The position numbers and the translations under genes were made by a program. Of a stretch of 64,000 bases of DNA, positions 27,562 through 36,607 are shown in pieces (positions within the stretch are counted from its first letter, which is position 1; every line of letters starts with the position of its first letter). This stretch comes from Marinomonas pollencensis (GTDB lineage: Bacteria; Pseudomonadota; Gammaproteobacteria; Pseudomonadales; Marinomonadaceae). Where the stretch lies: NCBI RefSeq assembly GCF_003387375.1, contig NZ_QUNG01000006.1, positions 85,345 to 149,344 on the forward strand, given 5' to 3'. The notes under the pieces are model-generated. The model was not told the DNA's origin. It did no database searches and saw nothing but the letters and a program-made list of their open reading frames with translations.

Positions 27562-28637
27562 TGTCCTTGTATCCAGATGGTGTGAACGCCTTGCATCTAG
27601 GGATGCAAGGTCTCGCCCATGATGGCGCACCAGCCAAGCTGATTACCCTGAAAAATGCTTCTGGTATGACCGCCACTTTTATGGACCTTGGTGCGACTTG
27701 GCTCAGCTGTATCTTGCCGCTGGCTGAAGGGCCGCGGGAAGTGCTGCTGGGAGTGGATACCCTAGATTCCTTTTATCAGCAAACTGGCTATTTGGGAGTC
27801 ACTGTGGGGCGCTTTGCGAACCGCATTAAGAATGCCCAGTTTTCTTTGCAAAACAAGCTCTATAGTATTACTAAGAACCAAGGGGAGCATTGTTTGCACG
27901 GCGGTGTAGAGGGCTTTAATGCTCGCCGTTGGCTGGTCAAAGAGTCCTCTGCTCAGCATGTGGTTTTTGCCCTCTGTTCGCCGCATGGCGATCAAGGTTT
28001 TCCGGGGCAACTGGATGTGACTGTGTGCTATGAATTAACGGACACCAATGCTGTGGTGATTTCATATCATGGAGTTTGCGACCAAGATTGTCCTGTGAGT
28101 TTGACTAATCATGCTTATTTTAACTTGCAAGGTGACGCTGACCTGATGGATTGTCGTGACCATGAATTGTGGCTAGATGCGGATGCGTATTTACCAATAG
28201 ATGCCTCAGGTTTACCTATCTCAGGGTGCGTGCCAGTGGTCGATACTGGCTTTGATTTTCGCCAGAAAAAGTCACTCCGAAAGGATTTTCTACAGGATCA
28301 GCAGCAACAAGACGTTGGTGGTTATGATCATGCTTACTTACTTAACCCCTCAAGGGGCGAAGATGATGTCGTCAGTCGCATCAGCTTGCCAGATCAGAGC
28401 GTCATCATGGCGGTGAAGACCAGCATGCCAGCGGCACAACTTTATACAGGAAATTTCTTACAGGATTGCCCTAAACGAGGTGGTGGACGTTATTCGAATT
28501 ACGCAGGCGTTGCTTTTGAAACACAATATCTGCCCGATTCACCCAATCACCCAGAATGGACTTCTAGTGATAGCCTGCTAAAAGCCTATCAAGAATACCA
28601 CCACCACACGGTTTATGAATTTGTGTGGGACAACTAA
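27561..28637 (+). CDS. galM: Galactose mutarotase (aldose 1-epimerase)
   Basis: A 358-residue aldose epimerase. The catalytic histidine segment is LTNHAYFNLQG and the glutamate is in GVAFETQYLPDSPNHP, both at family positions; GRFANRI near residue 75 is also diagnostic. It converts beta- to alpha-galactose, the form GalK uses. It is coupled to galK by a one-base overlap and is the last gene of the Leloir operon. No convincing terminator is visible in the roughly 290 bp after it. Confidence 0.95.
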   Translation: MSLYPDGVNALHLGMQGLAHDGAPAKLITLKNASGMTATFMDLGATWLSCILPLAEGPREVLLGVDTLDSFYQQTGYLGVTVGRFANRIKNAQFSLQNKLYSITKNQGEHCLHGGVEGFNARRWLVKESSAQHVVFALCSPHGDQGFPGQLDVTVCYELTDTNAVVISYHGVCDQDCPVSLTNHAYFNLQGDADLMDCRDHELWLDADAYLPIDASGLPISGCVPVVDTGFDFRQKKSLRKDFLQDQQQQDVGGYDHAYLLNPSRGEDDVVSRISLPDQSVIMAVKTSMPAAQLYTGNFLQDCPKRGGGRYSNYAGVAFETQYLPDSPNHPEWTSSDSLLKAYQEYHHHTVYEFVWDN

Positions 28638-28930
28638 AGCTTCAACAGCTAGTTGCGAATGACGACGGATTGGTCGATAAACTAGAGTTAAGGTGTGTTA
28701 TGGCTTTATCCAGAGTCTCTGTCTATTTATCTTAGGTTATTTGATTGTTTTCACTGAACCGCTGTAGAAGGGAGGCACACGGGTATCGTCCTCCAGTGTT
28801 TTGCTGAAAAGAAGTGCTTTTAATCAGGATAGTATGCAGTGAAATCACCCTTTTGCTTGTTTTGATGGCTGTCTAAAGTATTGCTTTTAGTATTACACCG
28901 TGGTGATTGACTGCATAAAGGTTTTTATAG
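28638..28930. other. Non-coding stretch after galM
   Basis: I see no gene, clear hairpin terminator or repeat here. Short protein-like reading stretches are broken by stops in all plus frames and may be further decayed parts of the SEC-C pseudogene that follows. Confidence 0.4.
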
Positions 28931-29134
28931 CGGCTACACCAATTTTTTCAGCTCACTGAGGCTTATATGAGACTCATGGCAGCTTAGATCGAGAGCAAAC
29001 TATCCCCAGCGCATATTATGGCGATTCTCGAAGAGTAGCCTAAATTATTGTATTCTTTGTTTAAAGTGCCAAAAAATAGCCCATGCCCCTGTGGCAGTGG
29101 AGAAAAATGTAAGCCTTGTTGTAGCATCCATTGA
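28931..29134 (+). pseudogene. Decayed SEC-C motif protein gene
   Basis: One frame reads RLHQFFQLTEAYMRLMAA-TAG-IESKLSPAHIMAILEE-TAG-PKLLYSLFKVPKNSP, then CPCGSGEKCKPCC and SIH before TGA. The cysteine cluster CxC...CC with PCPCGSG is the SEC-C zinc-binding motif usually found at a protein C-terminus. The two TAG codons (28985, 29036) would be glutamine if C-to-T changes created them, which suggests recent inactivation. Further stops occur upstream. A 28-codon fragment from TTG 29048 could still be made, but no good ribosome site is seen. Confidence 0.6.
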
Positions 29135-29161
29135 TAAATAATAATCGAGAGGAGATAAAGT

Positions 29162-29509
29162 ATGTGGCGTAAAGCAGGTAAGGCTCCAGACTATCGATTT
29201 ACCTTAGCGAATGAGCGAACTTTTCTTGCTTGGATTCGTACCGCGTTGGCGTTTTTGGCGGCTGCGGTGGGAGTGGATCAATTGGCGCCAAACATTGCTC
29301 CTATGCTGTACCGAGAAATTCTTGTCTTGGTGTTAAGTGTTTTCTCTGCTCTGCTGGCGTTTTATGCCTATCGTCGTTGGCGTAGTAATGAAAAGGCGAT
29401 GCGACATGAGGCAGAATTAACTTATCCTAGAACGCTGGCAGTGATCAGCTTTGTGATGATTGCTGTGATTGTCTTTGTGGTGTATTTGATGCTGCGTTAT
29501 AAGGCTTAA
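29162..29509 (+). CDS. yidH: YidH-family inner-membrane protein (DUF202)
   Basis: A 115-residue protein, exactly the length of E. coli YidH and alike throughout, with the segment APDYRFTLANERTFLAWIRTAL. Three transmembrane helices are predicted at about 22-42, 50-68 and 90-110. AGGAG precedes the ATG. It is followed two bases later by yidG, so the pair forms an operon, as in E. coli. The DUF202 family has no settled biochemical function; some members are linked to polyphosphate or metal handling. Confidence 0.88.
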   Translation: MWRKAGKAPDYRFTLANERTFLAWIRTALAFLAAAVGVDQLAPNIAPMLYREILVLVLSVFSALLAFYAYRRWRSNEKAMRHEAELTYPRTLAVISFVMIAVIVFVVYLMLRYKA

Positions 29510-29511
29510 TC

Positions 29512-29847
29512 ATGGAAAAGCGTGCCTTTGATGCAGGCTTGCAAGCCGAAAGAACCGCATTGTCCTGGTCTAGAACCTTGCTTGTATTGTTGCTTAATGT
29601 GCTGCTGGTGATTCGAGTGGGTTACACGAGCCAAAACCCAATAGTGTTATACGCTGGCGTGATGTTAGCCGTATTGACGATGATTTTTTATGGGCTATCG
29701 GTTTCTCGCGTTGCTGTTTTTTTCCTCGATAGAGAACTGACGACACAAAACTCCATAAGAGCAAAGCAATGGCTTAGTGCGGCTTTGTGTGTGGCGGCAT
29801 TGTTGGTTGCCTTATCCAGCGCTATGTCGTTGTTGTCTGTGTGGTAG
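29512..29847 (+). CDS. yidG: YidG-family inner-membrane protein (DUF202)
   Basis: A 111-residue membrane protein of the same DUF202 family. It starts with DAGLQAERTALSWSRTLL, the YidG signature corresponding to the NERTFLAWIRTAL motif of YidH. Three hydrophobic helices follow. It begins two bases after the yidH stop codon, so the two proteins are probably made together and may form a hetero-oligomer (inference). Function unknown. About 120 bp without an evident terminator separate it from the converging galR gene. Confidence 0.82.
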   Translation: MEKRAFDAGLQAERTALSWSRTLLVLLLNVLLVIRVGYTSQNPIVLYAGVMLAVLTMIFYGLSVSRVAVFFLDRELTTQNSIRAKQWLSAALCVAALLVALSSAMSLLSVW

Positions 29848-29965
29848 TGAAGAGAGGATTCTGCTTCGCCTTCAGGGGCTTAATCTTGCTTAGAAGATGC
29901 CATAGGTTGGGTTAAGAAAGCTAAGAACTCATTCCGCCGTCGTGGCCATGGCGTAAAGGTGTTAA

Positions 29966-30964
29966 TTATCTTTTAATGACAGAAAGCCGCTTCACTAACG
30001 TTGGCACAAACATCATGGTATCGGTAACGGGCTTTTCTTTATTGGCGAGCTTTAATGCCAAAGTCGCGGCGTTTTCTGCCATTTTCTGGATTGGGTAGCG
30101 AACGGTTGTCAGTTTAGGGTGCAGGTACTTGGCAATCAGGCCATTATCAAAGCCAATAATAGACATGCGGCTCGGCACTTCAATGTTGCTCTCTTCAAGT
30201 GCTGCTAAAGCCCCTGCTGCCATGTAATCGTTGTAAGTCGCAATGGCTGTGAGTGGTAGCCCCTTGGCTAGAAGCTTGGTCATTGCCTGCTCACCGCCTT
30301 CTTCATCTGGCGTTCCATACTCAATGTGGCTTTCGAAATGCGCTAAGCCATGATCCTTTAATGCCTGTAAATAGCCCGCTTTACGTTGTTCAGTGTCTTC
30401 AATGTCATGGTTAGAACAAATGTAACCTATGTGTTGATGGCCGTGTTTGATCAGGAAATCGGTTGCTAGATAGGAACCTTTTTGGTTGTCTAAGGCAATG
30501 CAGCGATCGGCAATCTCGGGAATAAATCGATTGATTAATACCAGTCCTGGTATTTCATTGGCAAAAGTAATTAACTCTTCAGCGGTTAGGCTTTTGCTGT
30601 GAATCACCAACGCCTCACAGCCTTGGCTAATTAATAATTCGATGATATCGCGTTCTTTTTTAGCTGAGTGGTAGCCGTTGCCAATTAATAGGTGTTTGCC
30701 TTGTTCCGTCGCGATGGTGTCAATGGCTTTTACCATGATGCCAAAAAATGGGTCGGATACATCGCCTACCAGAACCCCCATGGTTTGTGTTGATTGGCTG
30801 ACTAAGGCGCGGGCGGCCGCGTTAGGGCGATAGCCGAGCTTTTTCATCGCCGCATTAACGGCTTGTATCGCATTCTTACTGGCTTTGGGAGAGTGGTTGA
30901 TAACACGAGATACTGTGGCAACAGAAACCTGGGCTTCTTTTGCAACATCTTTCACGGTAGCCAT
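29966..30964 (-). CDS. GalR/GalS-like LacI-family repressor
   Basis: A 332-residue LacI-type regulator. The helix-turn-helix (VKDVAKEAQVSVATVSRVIN) and hinge (YRPNAAARALVSQ) are standard. By eye it aligns over its length with E. coli GalS, for example DVSDPFFGIMVKAID, GYLQALKDHGL and SIIGFDNGLIAKYLHPKL. It should bind the GTGTAAACGTTTACAC palindrome before galE and release it on binding galactose. AAGG lies before the ATG. It is downstream of yidK on the same strand, 209 bp away, so it may be partly co-transcribed with the alpha-galactosidase-symporter genes. Confidence 0.88.
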   Translation of the reverse strand: MATVKDVAKEAQVSVATVSRVINHSPKASKNAIQAVNAAMKKLGYRPNAAARALVSQSTQTMGVLVGDVSDPFFGIMVKAIDTIATEQGKHLLIGNGYHSAKKERDIIELLISQGCEALVIHSKSLTAEELITFANEIPGLVLINRFIPEIADRCIALDNQKGSYLATDFLIKHGHQHIGYICSNHDIEDTEQRKAGYLQALKDHGLAHFESHIEYGTPDEEGGEQAMTKLLAKGLPLTAIATYNDYMAAGALAALEESNIEVPSRMSIIGFDNGLIAKYLHPKLTTVRYPIQKMAENAATLALKLANKEKPVTDTMMFVPTLVKRLSVIKR

Positions 30965-31126
30965 AGTGTTTGCCTTAACGTCTTTGTCTTAGTCAGTGTT
31001 TTCTGGTGGGTACTTTACCATAGGTGGGTTCAAGGTTTGTTGATACTTTTTGCTACGACCTAATATTAAAGAGGGCAAAAAAAATAAAGAGGTGGGAGTG
31101 TGCTTAAGTGTGGGCGAGCCAGTTGT

Positions 31127-31165
31127 TTTATAGGCTGAACACCAAGATGGTGCACAGCCTATAAA
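31127..31165. terminator. Compound hairpin after yidK
   Basis: The outer arms TTTATAGGCTG and CAGCCTATAAA are perfect; the inner arms CACCA and TGGTG also pair. It lies 8 bp after the yidK stop on the minus strand. No T run follows, so it may protect the 3' end or weaken read-through into galR rather than end transcription fully. Confidence 0.55.
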
Positions 31166-31173
31166 GGAGCGCT

Positions 31174-32880
31174 CTATGAGTTTTTCAAAGACGCTAGGTG
31201 CGCTTTTTTTTGTTTGCGAGTGCGAAGGATGATGCCCGTTAGCATGATCACACCACAGACACCGTAAACTTGCATGTAAGATGGGTCATCGGAGATAAAG
31301 CCAATGTCGGAAAACATAATGTACGCACCAAGTACCATGTAAAGCACAATGGCGGAGGCTTCAAAGCGAAACTTCCATGGCGTGATATCAATGGATTCAT
31401 TGATTGGCATTTGATAATCACTTGTTCTTGGAAAGAAGTAACCAATAACGAACATTAAGGCAGTGCACGCAACAAATAAAATGGCCAATTGGTGCAGGAA
31501 GTGCAGCTCTACTTTAAAGATAAGTTGCATCGAAGCGTACGATGTGACGAACACGGCCAATGCAATCTTGGCGGCAATCGCAGGGACGCGTTTCGAAATA
31601 TAACCAACGAATACAATGGTAAAAATTGGCACGCTGAAGAAGCCTGCTACCATTTGCAAATATTGGAACAAGCCTTCTGGAGCAAACATAATAAAAGGTG
31701 CGATGCAGATCGAAATCATAGCAATCACAACGCCGAACAGGCGTCCTTTACCGATCAGTTCTGAATCGGTTTTGCCTTTGCCAAACAAAGGTTTGTAGAC
31801 GTTTAAGGCGAACAAGGTGGTGGAGCTGTTTAGTACGCCGTTAAAGGTACTTAAAATAGCGCCAAACATCACTGCAACAAAGAAGCCTACCAGCGGTTTT
31901 GGTAGCACTTCGTTAACAAGTCGAGTGTACATGGAGTCTGGATTGCCCGCATTGGCGCCAAACAAATGGTATGCAATGACCCCTGGAATAATCAGGAATA
32001 AGGGTGAAATAACCTTAATAAGGCCTGCCCCGATCACGCCTTTCTGCGCTTCTTTCAGGTTTTTTGCACCCAATACTCGTTGTACGATCGACTGATCGGT
32101 TCCCCAATAATACAGATTGACCAACAGCAAACCGGTAAACAGAGTAGAGAAAGGCAGAGGGTCTTTTTCAGAGCCAACAGATTGCAGTTTTTCCGGAGCT
32201 GCAGTCAGTAGAGTATCTAAGCCCGCGCTGAAGCTACCATGACCTAGGGCGATCAAGCCAAACACTGGGATCATCAAGCCACCAATGATCAAGCCAATGC
32301 CATTAATGGTATCGGCAATAACCACGGCTTTTAGGCCGCCATAAATGGCGTAGAAAAAGCCGAGTAAGCCAATTGTTGCAGAGATTAGTGCAATGGATTG
32401 AAATTCGGTAATGCCAAGTAGACCCTTGATGTCAAATATCTCGGATAAGACAACGGCGCCGGCGTAAAGGGTGGTGGGTAATATGTTGATGACGTATTGG
32501 CAAAGAAACAATAAGGTGACGAATTTCTTCACCGACATATCGTAACGACTTTCTAAAAAGTCAGGAATGGTGGTGATGCCTTGCTTTAAATAACGTGGCA
32601 CAAGCAGTAGGGCAATGATCACCAAGGTGACGCCAGACGCAACTTCCCAGCCCATTACGCTCATATTATTGGTGTACGCTTGGGCGCTCATACCAACAAA
32701 GCTGGTGGCACTTAAGTTGGTTAAAATCAATGAGCTGGCAATGAGGCCACCCGTTAGGCTGCGACCGCCAAGAAAAAAGCCATCTTTGGAGTCATGTTGA
32801 TCACGTTTTACTTTTCGATACGTAAATATGACAACAAAGCCGGTGAACAGCAAAAACGATAAAAATACCGTGAGGGACAT
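31174..32880 (-). CDS. yidK: YidK-type sodium/solute symporter (SSS family)
   Basis: A 568-residue SSS transporter with about 14 helices. It closely follows E. coli YidK by eye: FFLGGRSLTGGLIASSLILT near the N-terminus, SVMGWEVASGVTL, PRYLKQGITTIPDFLESRYD and DTINGIGLIIGGLMIPVFG. The frame extends to 32943, but AAGGAAAAG before the ATG at 32880 fixes the start. SSS relatives include the Vibrio galactose symporter vSGLT. Its place between alpha-galactosidase and galR argues that it imports galactose or an alpha-galactoside with sodium; E. coli YidK itself is uncharacterised. Confidence 0.85.
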   Translation of the reverse strand: MSLTVFLSFLLFTGFVVIFTYRKVKRDQHDSKDGFFLGGRSLTGGLIASSLILTNLSATSFVGMSAQAYTNNMSVMGWEVASGVTLVIIALLLVPRYLKQGITTIPDFLESRYDMSVKKFVTLLFLCQYVINILPTTLYAGAVVLSEIFDIKGLLGITEFQSIALISATIGLLGFFYAIYGGLKAVVIADTINGIGLIIGGLMIPVFGLIALGHGSFSAGLDTLLTAAPEKLQSVGSEKDPLPFSTLFTGLLLVNLYYWGTDQSIVQRVLGAKNLKEAQKGVIGAGLIKVISPLFLIIPGVIAYHLFGANAGNPDSMYTRLVNEVLPKPLVGFFVAVMFGAILSTFNGVLNSSTTLFALNVYKPLFGKGKTDSELIGKGRLFGVVIAMISICIAPFIMFAPEGLFQYLQMVAGFFSVPIFTIVFVGYISKRVPAIAAKIALAVFVTSYASMQLIFKVELHFLHQLAILFVACTALMFVIGYFFPRTSDYQMPINESIDITPWKFRFEASAIVLYMVLGAYIMFSDIGFISDDPSYMQVYGVCGVIMLTGIILRTRKQKKAHLASLKNS

Positions 32881-32914
32881 AGTCTTTTCCTTTCTTTTTA
32901 TGCACGCTAAGCAG

Positions 32915-32941
32915 GCGCCTTTCACCGTGTGTGAAAGGCGC
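32915..32941. terminator. Hairpin between alpha-galactosidase and yidK
   Basis: GCGCCTTTCAC and GTGAAAGGCGC form a perfect 11-bp stem with a 5-base loop inside the 117-bp gap. No T run follows on the minus strand, so partial attenuation or differential mRNA stability is more likely than full termination. Confidence 0.5.
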
Positions 32942-32997
32942 ATCCGCTGATTACTGCGTGTTTTTATAGGTAAGGTCTAATTTATTGACCGTTGTTT

Positions 32998-35115
32998 TTA
33001 TATTTTTTTTAGGTGAACAATCAGCGCAGACTCTGGGTCTAAAATTGGCAGAGTAATACCAACTTCTCTCAGGTTATCTCCGTTAAGTTCTAGGGTTTTA
33101 TCCAGCCATTTCGGCGCTTGTTTCATTAGCTGGAAGCTGGTTTTTGGCATTTCAACAATGGTTAGTTGGTAGCGTGCATTGGCATCAAGATGGCTAATGC
33201 GCAATGGCGAAGGCAGCGCATATTCCGGCATGGCCAATTGGCACACGGTAATTAACACTTCTTCTTGGTTTTCTTCGTTGCGGCCCGCGACACCATAGAT
33301 GTATTGATCTTGGTTGGCGGAATCGATCCGGAAGGTGCGACCAGAATGCAGTAGGTGACGGTGCTGTTTGTGCAGTTTAATGTAATGGGCAAATGCTTGC
33401 TTTTCTTCTGCGGTTTCTTTTACCGGGTCAAGTTCGACCCCCATGTGGCCACCTAGTGCAGTGACACCGCGCATGTTAATGCTATGGCGACGATTGGTAG
33501 AATGGCATTCACCAGGTCCAATGTGTGCGCCCATGACTTCTGGCGGGAAGAAATAACTCATGCCGCGCTGAATGGTTTGTCGTTCTAGAGCGTCGTTGCA
33601 GTCGGATGCCCAAAAACGGTGTGTGCGTTTTAATATTTCAAAATCGATGCGACCACCGCCAGAAGAGCAAGATTCAATTTCAACGGTTGGATGGGCGTGG
33701 GTTAGGGCATCAAGCAGACGGTATAAGGCTTGTGTTTGACCTCGCACAGCGGCTTTGCCTTGGTGACCAGGTTGAACCAGTTCGCGATTCATGTCCCATT
33801 TTAGGTAGCAAATATTGTAGCGCGTTAGTAGGTCATCGAGTCTGTCAAACAGGTATTGGAAGCACTCAGGGTTTTGTAAATCGAGTACATACTGCCAACG
33901 ACCAGAAGGTTGTTGATAGCCAGATAAACCCAAGACCCAATCAGGGTGAGCGCGGAACAAATTAGAATCTTGGCTGACCATTTCTGGCTCAACCCATAGG
34001 CCAAATTCCATTCCTAGTTGGTTGACGTGATCAATCACTGGTTCTAAGCCATTTGGGTATTTTTTCTCGTCGAGATACCAATCTCCCAAGGCAGCACGCT
34101 CGTGGTCGCGACCGATGAACCAGCCATCATCAATGATAAAGCGTTCAACTCCCATATCAGCTGCTTCGCTGGCCATCTTCATAATGTAATCAGGGTTGTG
34201 ATCGAAGTAGATGCCTTCCCATGTGTTTAGATGAACCGGTCTCGGCTTTTGTGTCGGGAAACGCAGAATGCTTTGGCGAACAAAAGAGTGAAAACGATCG
34301 GAAATGCCGTTTAGCCCTTGGTTGCTGTATACACCGTAAAGCCAAGGTGTTTGGTAAGTTGCATCCTCAGCCAGTTGCACTTCGCCGGCTAATAGTAGCT
34401 CTCCAGCTTGAACAAAACGGCGACCATCACTTTTTACGTCCGCGCGCAGTTGATGATTGCCACTCCAGCCTAAGTGGAAACCCCAGACATTACCCTGTTG
34501 CTCGCTAAACCCTTTGCTGCCAACAAATAGCCCTGGAAAATTCTCATGGGAAGTACGACCACGACGGTTTTCTTGCATGAAACCGCCATGTACAAGGGGT
34601 TGACGCTGGCTTTGGAATTCTTGGCACCAGCGACCATGGAATGTCATCAGTTCATTGGCATGATGAGGTAAGGTCAAAGTGGAAGACAGCTTACTTAAGG
34701 TGTAAGGCTGAGTGCCTAGGTTACGTACTGTCATGCGTTTTTGCAGAACGTCCGTGTCATTGTCTAGCAGTACTTCGATGGTTAGTTCAAGCTTGGCAAT
34801 GTCGTCTTGTAGAGTGAACACAGCTTGGTGGTCGTTAGCTTCGACTTGGGTGGTATGAAAAACCGGAGCCCAATCGTTTCCGTTGCGATGTCCTTCGATA
34901 CCAGGAGCATTGAAATGGCCACTGCCTAATTCTGGGCATAGGGATAAAGGAATATCGACGTCTAGGCGAGCCTGAGAAATAGGTCGTTCGGTGGAAAGCA
35001 ATAGATCAGCGTCAATTTGAGCAATGCGTGCACCCCAGTGAACGATCTCAGGGACACGATCCACTTTAATGATGCAGCTATGGTTGAGGCTGGTTAAATG
35101 AATAAATTGATTCAT
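32998..35115 (-). CDS. Alpha-galactosidase, GH36
   Basis: A 705-residue GH36 enzyme. The N-terminal beta-sandwich is followed by a TIM barrel with RFIIDDGWF, the nucleophile Asp441 in YLKWDMNRE, CSSGGGRIDF, and the acid/base motif SDCNDALER (Asp505/Asp508). The length matches family members such as AgaA, RafA and MelA from Lactobacillus. The ATG at 35115 is preferred over a 31-residue upstream extension that is not conserved-looking. With no signal peptide it is cytoplasmic, cleaving imported melibiose or raffinose-type sugars to release galactose. It is first in a minus-strand unit with yidK and galR, divergent from a LacI gene. Confidence 0.93.
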   Translation of the reverse strand: MNQFIHLTSLNHSCIIKVDRVPEIVHWGARIAQIDADLLLSTERPISQARLDVDIPLSLCPELGSGHFNAPGIEGHRNGNDWAPVFHTTQVEANDHQAVFTLQDDIAKLELTIEVLLDNDTDVLQKRMTVRNLGTQPYTLSKLSSTLTLPHHANELMTFHGRWCQEFQSQRQPLVHGGFMQENRRGRTSHENFPGLFVGSKGFSEQQGNVWGFHLGWSGNHQLRADVKSDGRRFVQAGELLLAGEVQLAEDATYQTPWLYGVYSNQGLNGISDRFHSFVRQSILRFPTQKPRPVHLNTWEGIYFDHNPDYIMKMASEAADMGVERFIIDDGWFIGRDHERAALGDWYLDEKKYPNGLEPVIDHVNQLGMEFGLWVEPEMVSQDSNLFRAHPDWVLGLSGYQQPSGRWQYVLDLQNPECFQYLFDRLDDLLTRYNICYLKWDMNRELVQPGHQGKAAVRGQTQALYRLLDALTHAHPTVEIESCSSGGGRIDFEILKRTHRFWASDCNDALERQTIQRGMSYFFPPEVMGAHIGPGECHSTNRRHSINMRGVTALGGHMGVELDPVKETAEEKQAFAHYIKLHKQHRHLLHSGRTFRIDSANQDQYIYGVAGRNEENQEEVLITVCQLAMPEYALPSPLRISHLDANARYQLTIVEMPKTSFQLMKQAPKWLDKTLELNGDNLREVGITLPILDPESALIVHLKKI

Positions 35116-35273
35116 GTTACGGCTCGCTATGTTTGCGTAAATATTTATATTTATAGGTGTCTTGCTGGAAGTGAAACGGAGAGTATCAAAACGATAAAAA
35201 ATGATCAATTGTTATAGATAATAGAATTATTACGCTAAAAAAATAAACTTTTTTGATGTTTTTTGATGTCGTT

Positions 35274-35297
35274 ACAAATGTTTTCGGTAACATTTGT
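35274..35297. promoter_or_regulatory. Candidate LacI-family operator for alpha-galactosidase
   Basis: ACAAATGTT and AACATTTGT are perfect 9-bp arms around TTCGGT, centred on the CpG typical of LacI-family sites. It lies between divergent alpha-galactosidase and LacI-type genes. It differs from the galE operator, fitting the presence of two separate repressors. Confidence 0.65.
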
Positions 35298-35365
35298 GTT
35301 TTAATGTGGGCATCAGTAACGCAAAAAATGCCGTGATTATGTGGCTTAACAAGGGGAGTGTTTGG

Positions 35366-36448
35366 ATGTCTGTGACCTTTAAAGACGTGGCAAAATTGGC
35401 TGGTGTATCGACGCAAACGGTCTCTCGGGTGACTAATGGGGCCGATAACGTATCGCCCGAAACTCGTGAGCGAGTCAATCAAGCGATCAGTGCCTTGGGC
35501 TACATTCCTAATAAAGGGGCACAAATGTTGAGCCGTGGTAAGTCCAAAACCTTGGGCATTGTGTCGCTCGATATTGCCCTTCATGGGGTGGCCTTAATTG
35601 TTAATGGTGTGCGTCAGCAAGCCCATGAAAAAGGCTATGGGGCTGCATTATCGATTGTCGAAAGCAATGAATTTGACAGGATCAAGGCGGCCATCAGGGA
35701 GCTTGCGTCGCAGCAGGTGGATTACATTGTGATCAATGTGCCACTGACGCAAGAAATGGCAGAGCAACTGGTTGAGCAGTTTACTGCACTGAAATTTATG
35801 TTCATCGATGTGCCAGAGTCGAGCAAGGTGAACTATGTGTGTGCCGAGCACACTCAAGGTGCCAAAATGGCCGTGCAGCATCTAATTGATTGTCAGCGAG
35901 ATGAATATATATTGATTACCGGGCCAAATGCTTCAACGGGTTCTTCCTTAAGACTTGAGAGCTGGCGCTATGAGCTGGCTCAGCATGGGAAAAAGATTGC
36001 GGCGAGTTACGAAGGGGACTGGGAGGCTAAAAGTGGTTATCTAGCGATTCGCGACGCATTAGCGAGAAAACTCGCCTTCGATGCTGTACTGGTTGCCAAC
36101 GATCAAATGGCTTTAGGAGTGCTCTGTGCGTTAAGTGAATTGGGGGTATCTGTTCCGGATCGCGTGTCGGTGGTCGGTTTTGACAATATCAGTGACAGTG
36201 CTTTTTTTACGCCGCCTTTGACCACGGTGGAACAAGACTTTTTGGCGTTGGGTCAGCAAGCGGTTAAGCGCTTGTTAAACAGCACAGAGCAGACGCCTCA
36301 TTCGTATTGCCAATTGATTTTACCGACTCGGTTAATTGCCCGTTCTAGTACCTCGGTAAAAACCAAGCAGGGAGAGAATGCTCAACAAATATTGAATCAT
36401 TTGGACAAAGCCAGAGCGCTTTTGCAATCCTCTGTACAGAGCCGTTAA
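35366..36448 (+). CDS. LacI-family regulator of alpha-galactoside genes
   Basis: A 360-residue LacI-type repressor. The helix-turn-helix is VTFKDVAKLAGVSTQTVSRV and the hinge region includes YIPNKGAQMLSRGKS; the sugar-binding core ends with the usual VVGFDNISDSAFFTPPLTTV segment. The frame is open from 35294, but AGGGGAG before the ATG at 35366 and the normal LacI N-terminus fix the start. Divergence from the alpha-galactosidase gene suggests that it controls that gene, yidK and itself. Inducer probably melibiose, raffinose or a product (inference). Confidence 0.88.
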   Translation: MSVTFKDVAKLAGVSTQTVSRVTNGADNVSPETRERVNQAISALGYIPNKGAQMLSRGKSKTLGIVSLDIALHGVALIVNGVRQQAHEKGYGAALSIVESNEFDRIKAAIRELASQQVDYIVINVPLTQEMAEQLVEQFTALKFMFIDVPESSKVNYVCAEHTQGAKMAVQHLIDCQRDEYILITGPNASTGSSLRLESWRYELAQHGKKIAASYEGDWEAKSGYLAIRDALARKLAFDAVLVANDQMALGVLCALSELGVSVPDRVSVVGFDNISDSAFFTPPLTTVEQDFLALGQQAVKRLLNSTEQTPHSYCQLILPTRLIARSSTSVKTKQGENAQQILNHLDKARALLQSSVQSR

Positions 36449-36607
36449 CGTTATTGCGCTCAATGCCCCACGCTTAGGGTACAGGTTAGATGATTGAATT
36501 TGTTAAAGCAGGTGTAAGAAACGCATAGGGTGCTGCGTCTAACGCTTATTATTTATCGGCTTTTTTAAAGCACAATGACAAGATATTAAGGTGTTGAGGC
36601 GTTTACC

